DNA of 64,000 bases from Hydractinia symbiolongicarpus. Its lineage: Eukaryota; Cnidaria; Hydrozoa; Anthoathecata; Hydractiniidae. Below, piece after piece: positions 25,963 to 42,102 of the stretch (its first letter is position 1; each line of letters opens with the position of its first letter). The DNA lies in NCBI RefSeq assembly GCF_029227915.1, contig NC_079880.1, forward strand, positions 18,062,001 through 18,126,000, read 5' to 3'. The notes beneath the pieces were generated by a model, which saw only the letters and a list, made by a program, of their open reading frames with translations, made no database searches and was not told the DNA's origin. A program made the position numbers and the translations under genes.

Positions 25963-27403
25963 CATGGGAGATATTTCAAATATGATAGGAAATTAACTAT
26001 GATATTAATATCACCAACATAGTATTTGATTTCCAAAACTAATACAAAATTGAATGGTTAGAGTGCGACAAAATTGACATTTAATTATTTTGCCCTTTTC
26101 TTGGAATGGCGTCAGTAGAAATTAGATATGAAAAAAGTCCTGTTGAAATAATCAATTTTACTGTTTCATGAACTTTTTCGCTGTGAGAAAATGCATTAAA
26201 AAAACTTTTTTTTTTTAACAGAGAAAATCCAATCGTACATGAAATTACACTTTCACAAATAAATTCTCTGATAACGTGTAGTGAATTCATTAACTTATTT
26301 CTTAAAACGTTAAAAGTAGCCTGGGTATTAGGGAGTCTTAAAACATAAAAACAGTGAGCGGTTAAGTGGTGTTTTTAGCTTTTGACAATACGTTGACTCG
26401 TGACAATCAGTAGCATAAAACAACGGAATTTTTTAAAAAATGCAGTGCCTATCAAAATAATACCAACTACTTTTAAACACACTGTCTTTGTAATTGTCAG
26501 TTAGGAAGTTGTTCTAATATTACTAACCAAGGGCGTATTGCTAAACAGAGTTCACATAAAAGACGGAGATTGCGAAAGAAGCGTTATAATAAGACATTTT
26601 TTTTACCTCCCTGGAAGAAAAGGGAAGCGCAGTTTTAAAAGAACACAAAAAGAGCGAGCATTTTTTGTTGTTATCGACAAGAGATCATATATAGGTATGC
26701 ACAGAAGCAGGAAAATATTTTTTAGAAGGAAGTGAAGTATTTTTTATCAATAGGAATTGTCGCATGAAAGGCAATAGAGAAACAAAGCAAATATTTCTAA
26801 TATTAATGCTCTAAAAAGACAAATACCTTCGGATATTATTCAACGAAAAATAACTATTTCCATACAAATCGGCAAGCGATATCCTCCCAATTTGCATTGA
26901 CGTAATTGCACAGTATTTTAAAACACCTTTGAATAGAAGAAAAAAGACTTATAATGTGCACTTTAACGTAAAGTTTGTCATTAAAATAGAGCATTGATCG
27001 CTATATTTAAAAAAGATTATGAAACCTCTCGAAGTCAGTGACATTATGGTGGTCACAATGAGATGTAGGAAAAACTGTAAAAGATAGCTTCAAGCATGAT
27101 GAATTTATTTTGACATGACAAGTTCTGATTGATTCTCTAGATAACATGGGTTATTGAAAACATGTTGATAAATTGATTTGAGTCTCCGATGAGTGTACAA
27201 TCACAGCAATATAATTGTTTATCGTTTGAAATTGCATGTCTGAGGATTAGTTAAATTAAGGTTGACGTGAAGTGTAAATGGATTAGTTATTACTAAATAT
27301 CATGTTCTTTTAGGTTTATTAAACACTAGAGCAATATTCGTTGACAAGTTTGTAATCCAAAGATTATCGAGAAGATTTTAAAGTTTAAATACAACCTATC
27401 ACA

Positions 27404-31390
<3,987 letters not shown>

Positions 31391-31397
31391 TAAGTGG

Positions 31398-31403
31398 AAT
31401 AAA
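31398..31403 (+). promoter_or_regulatory. Polyadenylation signal of the cadherin gene
   Basis: AATAAA begins 8 bases after the TGA stop. If used, the 3' UTR is very short. Further AT-rich candidates lie downstream. Confidence 0.45.
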
Positions 31404-32757
31404 TTATTAGGCAATTTAGAAGTTGCAACTGAAGAGAGATTGGAGGTTTGCATTGGTAGCATGTATTGAATATTGCACGATCGTACATTAGGTGTAAAAG
31501 ACGTGCCAATGGTGATAATATGGTAACCAGAAATAAACAAGCTTACACTGTGTCACTTGTTGATAATGGTTTAATGAATAATGAATTTAATTTTAGTGTG
31601 AGTCCGACAGACTATTGACGGGCAGGTTTCCCATCTGTCGGCTGACAATGAAAAATTAGAGACACTTGTTTTGCTTGTGCAGTATCTCGTAATCTTTTTA
31701 TTGCAAATTTTGTTTATTCCGTAATGAAACAACGAAATTTTAATTTACAGTCCATATGCAACGAAACTGATATCAAATTAATTGCTTTTACCAGTTTTGA
31801 TTCGAACTAATTTGACAAAAAGACCAAAGATAATTTGTGGAAACCATATTCTATAATATAATATTCAACTAAATTGTAAAAAGAAAAGAGGTTTTATAGA
31901 AATTATGATGTAACTTAAAATGTATATACACTCTCAAACGTCAATGTGTTTTTATCTCGTTGTTTGAACATTCCGACTGTACCAAAGTAGTTGTGTTTAT
32001 AACCTCTTACCATTTCAGCTTGTGGTTTTTACTTGTATCTCTATAATAATATTAATACCCGTTTTCTGTTTGTGCACAACAAAACAGTCGTGTTATGGAC
32101 ATACGTAATAGCAAATGCAATATATTACTATCCACCTTGTTTTGACGGCGAATTTCCTTCGCATGATAATTCCATGAGCTAACGACTAGTCCCTGTAAGA
32201 GTACCGAAACTCTGTTCAAATTTTTAATTTTGACAAAAAGCGAATTTTCAATTTTGACAAAATTAAAGAAAACACTTTGAGATTTCAGAAAAGAATTTGT
32301 TACCGTCTTGCATAAAGCGCAGTCTCGGAATGCGAGTAAAGCGCTTGTAGGGACAAACATTAGCGTATTTTAATTTGACTCGATACCCCAGTCCAATTTC
32401 TTGGTCACTTTCTTACAAAGAATTATTCGTGTCACACGGAAAAAGGCTTCTGTTGTTTCTCTTCTAATTCTTTGCTTCTTATACCAGCGTTTAGCTTCTA
32501 CAAAACGTGATGAAGTGATGCTGCTAGTCCTGTCTATGGTTTATTAACTTTATTAAAACAGTTACAGTAAGAACAATTTTTTTTTACAAATGTTACTTGA
32601 TAATAATAATAATAAAAATCGGCATACGTTGTGATACGTGTGGATTTAAATGGCAGCACGCAATGTAGACTTGATTGCTATGTGATGATTAATATATGTT
32701 TTTACCAACCCAGTGAGTTTGATATTAGGGACCTTAAGCCACAACTACGGGGCGTAT
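31404..32757. other. Non-coding, downstream of the cadherin gene
   Basis: AT-rich sequence, probably 3' flank. The open frames seen lack motifs. The stretch ends at the gypsy LTR. Confidence 0.4.
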
Positions 32758-32939
32758 TGTGGTATTCCGAAGAGATATAGACATCTGACATGCTCACATA
32801 GACATCCGACATGCTCCGCCGTTGTTCGGTAGAATAGCGCGTACGCGTGCGACCTAGTTAGTTTTAGAAAGATGGCGTCTTACAGTACACACGTATTTTG
32901 ATTTTCCCAAGATTTTCATACTTAATTAGGGATATTACA
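32758..32939 (+). repeat. 5' LTR of the gypsy-like element
   Basis: Starts TGTGGTATTCCG and ends GGATATTACA, the usual TG...CA. The 182-bp unit recurs, with a short internal length difference, at 41609-41761. A primer-binding site follows two bases after its end. Confidence 0.85.
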
Positions 32940-32941
32940 AC

Positions 32942-32957
32942 TGGCGCTGCGAGTATC
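32942..32957 (+). promoter_or_regulatory. tRNA primer-binding site
   Basis: TGGCGCTGCGAGTATC begins two bases after the LTR end, the expected place and form for minus-strand priming. Confidence 0.7.
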
Positions 32958-33020
32958 AAAGATACCTACGTTGATTATACATTTTTTATTTAAGTGTTTA
33001 CAAGTGTTCAAGTGTTTAAA

Positions 33021-34394
33021 ATGGCGAACATATTAGGAACTTCTGCACCCACGTGTTTCAATGCGAAAGGTGATCCAAACAGCCTTGGTTCTCGATGGAC
33101 AAATTGGGTATACGGTTTCAAGACATACATTGCTGCTGCAGGCGTGACATGTCATAATCTAAAAAGAGCATTACTACTACATTGCTCGGGGGAAAGTGTG
33201 CAAAAAGTTTTCGACACCCTTTTAAACACTGGGGAAAGTTTTGATGAGGCACTTGTTCCACTTCATGCATATTTTAAACTCAAGCAAAACAAACATTTCG
33301 AAAGACACGTGTTTCGTACATGCGCCCAAAAAGACGACGAAAACATTGAGACTTACGTCGCTAAGTTGCGTTCGTTAGCAAAAACATGTGAATTCCACAA
33401 CAAGGACGAAGAGATCGTGGATCAAGTCATTGAAAAATGCCGTTCGGCAAAATTACGCAAGTGATTGCTGAGGGAACCAAAACCCAATCTGGACAAGTTA
33501 CTTGGCATCGCCCAAGCCATTGAGATCGCCAATCGACATGCTAAACAATATGAGAAAGCAAAATCGCCGGCAGCCGAAAAGACTTACTCGGACGACGATG
33601 AAGAACTGAACAAACTCGACTTCGGTAAAATGAAAATGCGAAAGTCGGGAATCAGTCGTCCGCCCTCAACTACCGCCCACGCCGGACCAAGCCGCCAACA
33701 ACAAACACCAATGTCCCGAGTATGCTACCGTTGCGGCAGCAGTTACCATATGGCAAACAAATGCGAGGCCACCAGAGAAAAAACCTGCAACAAATGTGGA
33801 ATTGTTGGTCATTTTGCTAAAGTTTGCCAATCCAAAGCTACCGTCAGATACGTCGAGACTGACCAGAGGACTGCGGCAGTGGGATACGTAACTGCATCAG
33901 AGTCATTTTCTAGCCCAGATGATAAATACTGCTTTGCTATCCAGAAACGTGATCAGAAAGCATTAATACCTATCACAATAGGCCAGATTATTGTGAAATT
34001 CTTGATCGACAGTGCCAGTACCGTAACCATAGTCTGTGAATCGCAACTGAAAGCCATACAACCACCACCTCAACTCAGACCATATACAAAGAAAGTGTTC
34101 TGCTATAATTCCCCTGAACCATTAGATGTGAAAGGCTGTTTCGACATCACCCTCAAGTCCCGGCAATATTCCACCCGTACCACTGTGTTGGTGATGGAAA
34201 CCCAAGACGTTCCTATCCTAAGCCGTAAAGCTGCGATCGCCCTAAACCTACTGAGATTCGGCTCGCCGAAAGAAAAACCCTACGAAAAAATCAATGCTAT
34301 CGCTGACGCAAGTGGTGAACGTCAGAATCGTCTGCAAGGTCCCATTGACAAATACTGCGACATAATCGAAGGACTAGGCCAACTGAAGACGTAA
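33021..34394 (+). pseudogene. gag-pro: gag and protease of the gypsy-like element
   Basis: Opens with ATGGCGAAC at 33021, just downstream of the leader. A capsid-like region is interrupted by an in-frame TGA at about 33462-33464, after which the same frame stays open to 34394. Two zinc knuckles follow (CYRCGSSYHMANKC and CNKCGIVGHFAKVC, about 33722-33830). A retropepsin with active-site FLIDSAST lies near 34000 (Ala in place of the usual Gly) with a later PILSRKAAIALNLL segment. The TGA falls between capsid and nucleocapsid, where programmed readthrough would be unusual, so it is probably a mutation. Confidence 0.85.
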
Positions 34395-36240
34395 AAGTCA
34401 AGGTACAAATTGATGAAACCGTGACACCTGCTGCGCAACCACCTCGCAGGCTACCAACTCTCTTACAGCAGAAAGTTGATGAAGAGATCAAGAGATTGTT
34501 GCAATTGGGTGTCTTTGAGAACAACCAGCATGGGTCATTCCACTTAAAGTTGTCCGAAAGCCTCCTGGTGACTTACGCCTGTGTGTTGATATGCGCAAGT
34601 CGAATACAGCAATCATCAGGGAACCTTACCAGATCCCCACCCTTAAAGAATTTCGGCATGGATTCAACAACCGCAAGATATTCTGCCAACTAGACCTCAA
34701 CTAAGGCTACCACCAAGTTACATTAGATGAGGAATCCAGAGATCTCACTACTTTTGTTACTAGAGATGGCATATTATGCTATACACGGCTCATCTATGGA
34801 ATCAGTGCCGCAACCGAAATCTACCAGCGCGAGATCGGGCGGGTGCTAAAAGGAATGCACAGAGTGTGTAATGTGTCTGACGGCATTATCATAGGTGCTG
34901 AAGATGAAGACGAAATGTTCAACAGGCTCGAAGTATTAAAGCGCCTCAGGGAACATAATCTCACCATCAACTTAAAGAAATGTAACTTCTTCAGGAACGA
35001 ACTCACGTATATGGTATATCCCCCGACCTAGTCAAAGTAGAGACTATAAACTCCTTAAAGCAGCCAACAAATCCAAAGGAAGTACGCTCATGAATGGTCA
35101 CATATTGTGCTAGCTTCATACCAAATCTAGCTACCATTACAGAACCCCTTCGAGAATTGACCAAGAAAGATGCCGAATGGAAATGCAAAACAGAGCATTA
35201 AGTAGTATTCAGCACCCTCAAGCGTCCACTCATATCCGCAAACACACTAGCACATTTCAATCCACACGTAGAAACCCACGTCATAGCTGATGCATCACCA
35301 TCGGGATTAGGCGCACTCATATCTCAAAGGCAACCGGATGGAACATTGAGGCCGGTTAGTTACGCGAGTCGCTCACTTACACCAGTGGAGAATCGATATA
35401 GCCAAATCGAAAGAGAGTGTCTGGGAATCTTTTTCGCAATCCATCGTTTCAAGATATATCTGTACGGCATGAAGTTCACTGTTTTTACGGACCATAAACC
35501 GCTAGTGCCCGTCTTCCCCATTAATGTTAAACCACCGCCCCGTATCGAAAGATGGATGATGTACCTAACACCATTTTCATTTGACGTTCAATACCAACCA
35601 GGCGACGACAACGCATCGGATTTCCTATCACGTTCAAATCCATTACCCCATGACCATAAGGACGATAGCAGAGTCGAGTCCTATGTTTACGCTATGCTAG
35701 AAAGCACTCAACCAGTTGCAATCTCCAAGTCCGAATTTAAAATAGCTTCTAAAGAGGACAAACGACTTAATGAATTGAAAGATTGCATCATCACCGGTTC
35801 TTTCAAAGGCAAATTCAAGCAAGCTGCTCCATAGAAACCACACCTGTCAAATATGATGTCGTCATGTTCAAAGACCGAGTGGTCGTCCCTAAAAAGCTGC
35901 GTACCAGAGTTCTTCAGTTAGCACACGAGGAACACAAAAGTATTTTCGCACAAAACAACGACATCGCTCCAAAGTTTGGTGGCCAGGCATGTCCAAGGAA
36001 GCTGAGGAATTCGTCAACACATGCCATTCCTGTCAATTCACTAAACCCCTGACACCCCATACTCCATTGGATATGATAACAATACCTCGAAAACCTTGGT
36101 TGCTGCTCGGATGTGATTTATGCGGTCCATGCGAAAATCTACTGGTATGCATCGACTATTACAGCAGATATCCTGAGGTGGAAATCCTACACAAAATTTA
36201 TACACACGCTATTGGAAAGAAACTCAGGAAGATGTTTGAT
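34395..36240 (+). pseudogene. pol: RT, RNase H and integrase of the gypsy-like element
   Basis: RT fragments in several frames: LRLCVDMRKSN near 34575, FCQLDLN followed by an in-frame stop near 34702, and VSDGIIIGA near 34880, where the usual double Asp reads DG, which removes a catalytic residue. RNase H follows (VIADASPSGLGALIS near 35285, then ENRYSQIERECL and FTDHKPL, about 35390-35515). The integrase zinc-binding region (CHSCQ near 36025) and the start of the catalytic core (LLGCDLCGP, CIDYYSRYPE) end near 36240 before the rest of the catalytic triad. At least four frame breaks are seen. Confidence 0.85.
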
Positions 36241-37912
36241 GACAAAAATCTCGATGATTTTAAAATGTTTGAAAATTTCAAAAACAGTGTTTTAAGCATC
36301 TTAGATAATCATGCTCCTCGAAAGAAAAGGTATGTACGTCATAATCAGGCAGCTTTTATGAGTAAAGAAATAAACAAGGCAATTATGAAGAGATCAAAAC
36401 TTTTAAATAAGCATAGGAAGGATAAAACTCCAGAGAGTAAATTAGCATACAATAAACAAAGGAATTTTTGTGTTTCACTAATAAGAAAAAGTAAATACAA
36501 ATTCTTCAACAACCTTAATGTTAAAAATATAACTGACAATAGGTTATTCTGGAAAACAGTAAAACCATGTTTCTCTAACAAGACAGTTACAAGTGAAAAT
36601 ATTACCTTAGTTGAAAATGGGACTACAATATCTCATGATAAAGATATTACTGAAATATTCAACAATTATTTTGGCAGTGTTGTTGAAAATTTAGGCATAA
36701 AGTCATCAAATATACAACCTTCAAGTAATGAAAACAGACCCAAAGATCAAATAAATTCGATAATATATAAATATAAATCTCATCCTAGTGTAGAAAAGAT
36801 AAGAAAAAGCGCAAAAAGCAACACAAAATTTTCTTTTAAACAAACTGCATTTGAAGATGTTGAAAAATACATTCGAAAACTTGATCCAAAAAAGGCGCAG
36901 CAAAAAGATGATATTCCTACTAACATCATCAAAGAAAACAGTGACATTTTTAGCCAATTCATTACTGAAAATTTTAATCAATCGTTAAAAAGTTCTGAAT
37001 TTCCAACATCTTTGAAAAACGCAGATATTACTCCCACACACAAAAAAGGACTGCGCACTGAAAAGGCGAACTATAGACCTGTAAGCGTCCTATCGAACAT
37101 CTCAAAAATCTATGAAAGATGCATGTATGACCAAATATACACCTTCTTCGAGCCATTATTTTCGAAACTTCAATTTGGTTTTCGCAAGGGGCACAGTTAC
37201 AATTCACCAAACGAACTTACGCATCCTTGTTACTGAGCTGTATAAAGCTAAAACAAAAACAGGTCCAGAAATGTTGAATGAAATTTTTATTTTTCCTGAA
37301 CCAGTGTATAATTTGAGGAAGGACAAACTCAAGAGTAACAAAATATTTTCAGTGAGATATGGGATCGAAACACTGTCTAATGTTGGGTTAAAGCTTTGGA
37401 ACTCTTTGCCTAACGAGTATCGGAACGCTGGTACTTTAATTAAGTTTAGAAACAAAATAAGAAACTGGATTCCAAACCATTGTCCTTGCAGAATATGCAA
37501 AACTTTTATACTGAATTAGGTTTTCTTTAGTTTCCCCGTTGTCTTCCTTTGCCAGTTGTGGAGCGGGAACTCAGTTAAACATGTCTTGCGGTGCGACGGT
37601 TTAGGTGGGGTGGTATCATATGAGAATATTCTAACCTTATTATCTGGTTGTATATTATTTTCTTTCGACCCCTGCCTGGGAAGTTTGACTGAGTTCCTGG
37701 AACCACCACTACATAGCCTTGACATATTTTTGACATATTATTTATATTATTTAAAATACTTAAAAAAAAAATGGTATATACGGTATTCCTTATAGAATTT
37801 TTATATTCAGTTATTTACTGTTTTTAATGTTTTTAAAGTTGACTTTAATTAGCCTCAGAGCTACATTTTCTTGTAAATTTGTCAACTATAAATAAATTAA
37901 TAATAACAATAA
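36230..37912 (+). mobile_element. APE-type LINE with internal deletion, inserted in gypsy integrase
   Basis: A plus-strand LINE related to the one at 57.6-61.3 kb. It lacks its 5' part, including most of the endonuclease, and an internal deletion removes most of the RT. It ends in an AT-rich tail (ataaataaattaataataacaataata, about 37886-37912). The exact 5' junction with gypsy sequence is uncertain by about 15 bases. Confidence 0.8.
36245..37519 (+). pseudogene. LINE ORF2 fragment lacking the RT core
   Basis: The first part reads through the linker that follows the endonuclease and the start of the RT (NYRPVSVLSNISKIYERC near 37070 and LQFGFRKGHS near 37170). At about 37198 it jumps, with a frame change, to the C-terminal tail (TNLRILVTELYK, WNSLPNEY and the cysteine motif CPCRIC near 37485). 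The RT catalytic motifs with their aspartates are absent. A 415-codon open frame at 35989-37236 fuses gypsy integrase to this LINE and is a chance chimera. Confidence 0.85.
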
Positions 37913-40183
37913 TAGCTAGCTAGCTGGACTATATACTATATACAGTAGGTACTTAGCGAACTTGTGACATCCTGGAGACAGCTTTACTCCACCACATATT
38001 TATAAACGACATATTCAATGGCTATTATTCTAATATACACAACAATTTCTCAAAATTAATTTTTTACAATAAAATTAAGAATGACAGGCTGTAGTGATAA
38101 TTTTATGGATTATTCTCAGATCTGGGTTAACATGCTTGACATTTTCTGATGTTTCTCAACCAAAATGACCAATATTTGAATTCAGTGTCAAAATTTTCTC
38201 AGTATGGTAAATTGGCCTTAGAAGAATTAATTTGTTCAAAAACCTCACTTGTTTGTTCTTATTTGGTCCATATTTAAATAGCTCAAATTCTAAAACCTAG
38301 AAAGTATATATAGCTAGTACAAAATCATTCTTTATGTCTATCCTTAAAGCTTACATCCCACTTTAAAAAAAGTATTCGAAAATCAACTCAAAATATTGTA
38401 CTAATAACGAAAAAAAAAATTCTTTTGTACTTATTTTGATTTGTTCGCAAGATATTCGTTGTTGAAGTTGTAAAATATTAGCCGAAGAAGAAGCTTCGTG
38501 CCAGTCGCCATCTTGTGTCCCGATTGTAAATAAATTCCTTCGCGGGAGGGCTTGTGACGTCAACTCCCGGATGATAATTTCGCTGATCCTGCCGTTGGCC
38601 CATGTTTTTGTATACAAAGCGGTTTTATATATGACAAAGTGGTTGTTGTTTTTTCAATATTTGTAACGGGTACTGAAGATGAGTTTGTAACAGGTATATA
38701 CTAAAGATAAGTAAACACTTGTTTTTTACTTCCCTTTTTAAAACTGAGATCCCGTGAAAAAGTTGTGAGCTTTCTTAGTTTTGAAGTTTCGGCCAGAAAA
38801 ATGTCTACAAAACCTGACAGTGAATCAGACTCTAGCTGGGAAAGCTGATATGAGGATGAGAATGGAAGTTGAAGCAATAGCTTAGTAGTCAACCGTGGCC
38901 TTTTTAGCTATTCCGATGCTCTCAGAACCAGATTGGCTCTTTCTGACATGTGTAGAGACTTCAATGCCCACAGGAGACGGGTTGCGGCGCCGGAAAGTAT
39001 ATTTTAAAGTGAAAAAGAAGCTATTTAGGGCTATCAGAGCAAACCATTGCGGGCGACATTTTATTTTACTCATTCGAAAAATGCCGCGCTGTGATCCCTA
39101 AGAGTTTGTGTTGGTTAGAAGAGTTAGACTCTGAAAGCGTTTTTAATTAGGAAGATTTGCAGAAAACTTCATTTTATGACTAGACTATTGGCAGCGTAAT
39201 CACGACCATGCGGAAGTAAACATAGTAAGAACGGGTGCAAAAACACAACCCTGGGCTTATTATAATAACAAATCAAGCAACCTCGATCCCAGGCCTATAG
39301 CGTTCTTTGATATGAGAATGAAACGCGACACGAAAAATAAATTAAAATAGATTAATATAAGAAAGGAAAAAAGAAAAAAAAAGAAAGAAGAATCAACAAC
39401 GCGCGCAGAACTAAATAAAATCCCGTAAATCCCCTGCCTAGTGTACCACAATATAATAGAAAAGTCTTAGACGCAACGTAGAAGAGCGAGCACCTATACC
39501 AGAATTTTCATATGGCCTAATGCAAAGACAAGTAGAGAATGATTTAGAATTGCCAAAGCCTTTTTTGTCAACGTTGATCAAAACATTCTAGTGATTAAAA
39601 CTCGACTGAAAGGTACCGACTCTGTTAATGAGTACACGCAGCTCGTTTTTTCTTGCCTGTTGGAAGACTGGCAAAGGAATGCTTTCCAGCTCTACTTCTA
39701 ATATTCTTATTACAAAAAGCCATAGCACGAAAACACATTTTATAATCATTAACACAATTAATCTTAGTTGCAACAATTTACTCTTCTTCTTTTTCCCTGA
39801 GTTATTGTTTTGCGGCAACATGTTCAGGGAGCATTTTTTGCTATCCGGGAGATGACGTCAAACTGGGTTTAATCCGAAAAAAAAATTATCAAAAAATGGC
39901 AGCTTTTGAGAAGGAAGCATGCTGTAAACACAAGAAAATGTGGCTTTATATTAGCTTTATTATTTCAAATTTTACTTAATAAATGTTAAATTACAAATCC
40001 TCAACATAATATAAACAGAATAAGATGAACTTTTTTTTGAAGTGGGAGGTAAGCTTTAAGTATATATATAGATAAATAGGAATAAAATTGTGATATGAAG
40101 AATTTGTGAGAGCTTTCTTCATTTAAAAGGCAATGCCAAAAAAGTACACTACAGGTTACATTCCATTGGCCTGGTTAGTATAG
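37913..40183. other. Non-coding stretch; weak broken frames only
   Basis: AT-rich sequence with tagctagc repeats near 37915. Around 38780-39100 a plus-strand frame begins MSTKPDSESDSSWES and continues with stops through a region lacking known motifs; it may be a decayed repeat ORF. Nothing else can be supported. Confidence 0.35.
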
Positions 40184-40588
40184 TACAGTAATGCTTCGAA
40201 TGAACGCCCGGGGCGTTTATAATTTTTTTGACATTTTTGGGGGACGTCTATTCGAGAGGGGCGTTTATTAAATTTTGTACACTTCGTCTCTTTTGAAGTT
40301 TTTAAGGATACCTATAATATATATCTTCACAACAGAAAATAGAAGATATTCACATGTTTTAGAGAATGAACTTTAAAAGTGAAAAACTAAATTTCCAACC
40401 TTAAAACTAAGATTTAGGAGAAAAGTAAGTAAGTAAGTATACTTTTACTATCGCCTCAAATAAACGCCCCTTATGAGGGAGGGCCGTCTATTCGAGGTGG
40501 TGTTTATTTGAAAAATGACTGAAAAGGAGGGGCGTCTATTTGAGGGGGCGTTTAATAGAAGGGGGTGTTTATTCGAAGCATTAGAGTA
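40184..40588. mobile_element. Tc1/mariner-type MITE
   Basis: TA dinucleotides at 40184-40185 and 40587-40588 flank inverted repeats starting CAGTAATGCTTCGAAT on the left and CTCTAATGCTTCGAAT on the right. The 401-bp element carries repeated blocks of the kind ggggcgtctattcgag / aaacgcccc inside both arms. It has no coding capacity. TA duplication and a CAGT start suggest mobilisation by a Tc1/mariner transposase. Confidence 0.75.
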
Positions 40589-41608
40589 TATCAAATAAGC
40601 TCATCATATTTACCTACTTATATATGAGTTCCAATGTTTATATTTTTAAAAGATTCTTGGGCATGCCTGGAAAAAATCAGAAAATCGACAGGAAAAAAAT
40701 GGAGACCTTAGGTGAAGAAAGTCAAATTATGGTTAAAAACTTTTGTACTGTATAATGTGTTCTAAATCTGAACTACATGCAAGTTATATATATATTTTAA
40801 TTTCATTTTCAAAAGACGCCTGAAATAAAGTTTGGAATGGACTGGCACACGGCTTACCGCCTGCATTATTTTAAGAGGTTTTGGGATTATAATCAGCACA
40901 CGTCACGATGAAAGTCAGCTGCATGGTTTTTAGCCAACACAAGGTTTCTTAAAAATGTAACAGATAGCTAATTTGCCAACATAAGATTAAAGAGAACACA
41001 GCCAGCTTGTCATCAAAATATTTATAAAAATAGACTCAAACATTGACTAACAACATTAAGTTTTGTATCCAAGTAGGGTAATGACTTTAACAACATCAGT
41101 TTATATGGCTACTAGCTATTAATTATGATGTTCACGTAATTTGAACGGTGTACGCTAGCTAGCTAACTACCAGCAGTTCTGCAGGGAAAGACAAACACCT
41201 CACATATATCAATCTAATTATCAAGATAAATTTGCTTTATATCATGCAGAACTAAAAATAGTATCTTTTTAACATATTTCTTAAACGAGCCCCTTTAAAG
41301 TTGATGCAAAACTTTGGCTAGTCTTTTTATCCACTTTACAAAATATCGACCGCCATATTTGTTGTATTCTTGTTTACATGAAACTCCCGCGCGGGGCGGA
41401 AATAGATTTTTGCTGGGCAAGAACTGTTTCATAAATTATTTTTTGGGTATAATTATCATAAATTATAAGCGATCATGTGACCAGCCTGTTCCAGGGTCTT
41501 TTCGCTGCTATCAGCTTTATCAACAAGGCAAAATGCCCTGGCAACGAGGATGACACAGGAAGAGAAGACCTTCAGGATATCTGCCTGACTACGTCCTTGG
41601 GGGAAAGA
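40589..41608. other. Non-coding with short repeat
   Basis: No gene seen. A short repeat copy lies at 41483-41557 (CCAGCCTG...GCCCTGGCAACGAGGATGA), related to those at 291-345 and 47572-47656. Confidence 0.4.
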
Positions 41609-41761
41609 TGTGGTATTCCGAAGAGACATAGACATCCCCGCTGTTGTTCGGTAGAATAGCGCGTACGCGTGCGACCTAGTTAGTTTTAGAAAGATGGCGT
41701 CTTACAGTACACACGTATTTTGATTTTCCTAAGATTTCCATGCTTAATTAGGGATATTACA
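41609..41761 (+). repeat. LTR related to the gypsy-like element
   Basis: Very similar to 32758-32939, with the same TGTGGTATTCCG start and GGATATTACA end, but shorter by about 29 bases in a region of internal duplication. It could be a solo LTR or the displaced 3' LTR of the element at 32.8 kb. Five bases outside the outer ends of the pair read cgtat and cgttt, a 4 of 5 match that hints at one original insertion. Confidence 0.8.
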
Positions 41762-41883
41762 CGTTTATACTACGGGTTTCGGTTATCGAGGGACTGGGGT
41801 GGACTACAATGTTGCCGCGTAACTTTAAAATAGTTAAGCAAGACGCTAATTATCTAGTACGGTGTTCATCTATCAGTTGAATT

Positions 41884-42102
41884 ATGCCTTATAAACGGGA
41901 AATGAGAGAGATTGTATCGCTATCTTACGATGAAGGACTAATTGATGATGAAGAGATGGTTTTACTCTACGATAAGAATAAATCAAAAAACCCTGATTTT
42001 CCGTATTGGAAGTATTCTAAACTTGATTTAAATTCTTTATGTAATGATGAATGCAGGTCAAATTTCCGTTTCTATAAGAACGACGTGTTTAACTTAAGGT
42101 GA
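41884..42102 (+). pseudogene. PIF/Harbinger transposase N-terminal fragment
   Basis: A 72-codon frame starting MPYKREMREI and including LIDDEEMVLLYDKNKSKNP, followed by a C-R-F-Y-K segment. I associate this N-terminal pattern with Harbinger (HARBI1-like) nuclease proteins of cnidarians, from memory of the family. The catalytic nuclease domain is absent downstream, so it is a fragment or a first exon whose other exons are lost. Confidence 0.45.

Larger units (their letters stand above)
19507..27403. other. Long AT-rich non-coding stretch upstream of the cadherin gene
   Basis: No gene can be supported. The stretch holds a (TTTG)n tract near 20913-20954, a 21-bp tandem duplication at 22660-22701, a palindrome resembling an RFX X-box at 22753-22766 and a (GTT)n tract at 25885-25962. 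Regulatory DNA of the cadherin gene may lie in the last kilobases, but no core promoter is evident. Confidence 0.5.
32758..36240 (+). mobile_element. Ty3/gypsy-like LTR retrotransposon, truncated
   Basis: The order 5' LTR, primer-binding site, gag, protease, RT, RNase H and integrase is that of Ty3/gypsy. The integrase is cut at about 36.24 kb, where LINE sequence begins. Stops and frameshifts are present in gag and throughout pol, and the RT catalytic box is altered, so it is inactive. Its 3' LTR is not adjacent; a related LTR lies at 41609-41761. Confidence 0.9.

Noticed and set aside
38895-39101. 68-codon plus-strand frame and its minus-strand shadow
   Set aside because: No recognisable domain, and the flanking frame is closed by stops; both strands are open, suggesting chance.
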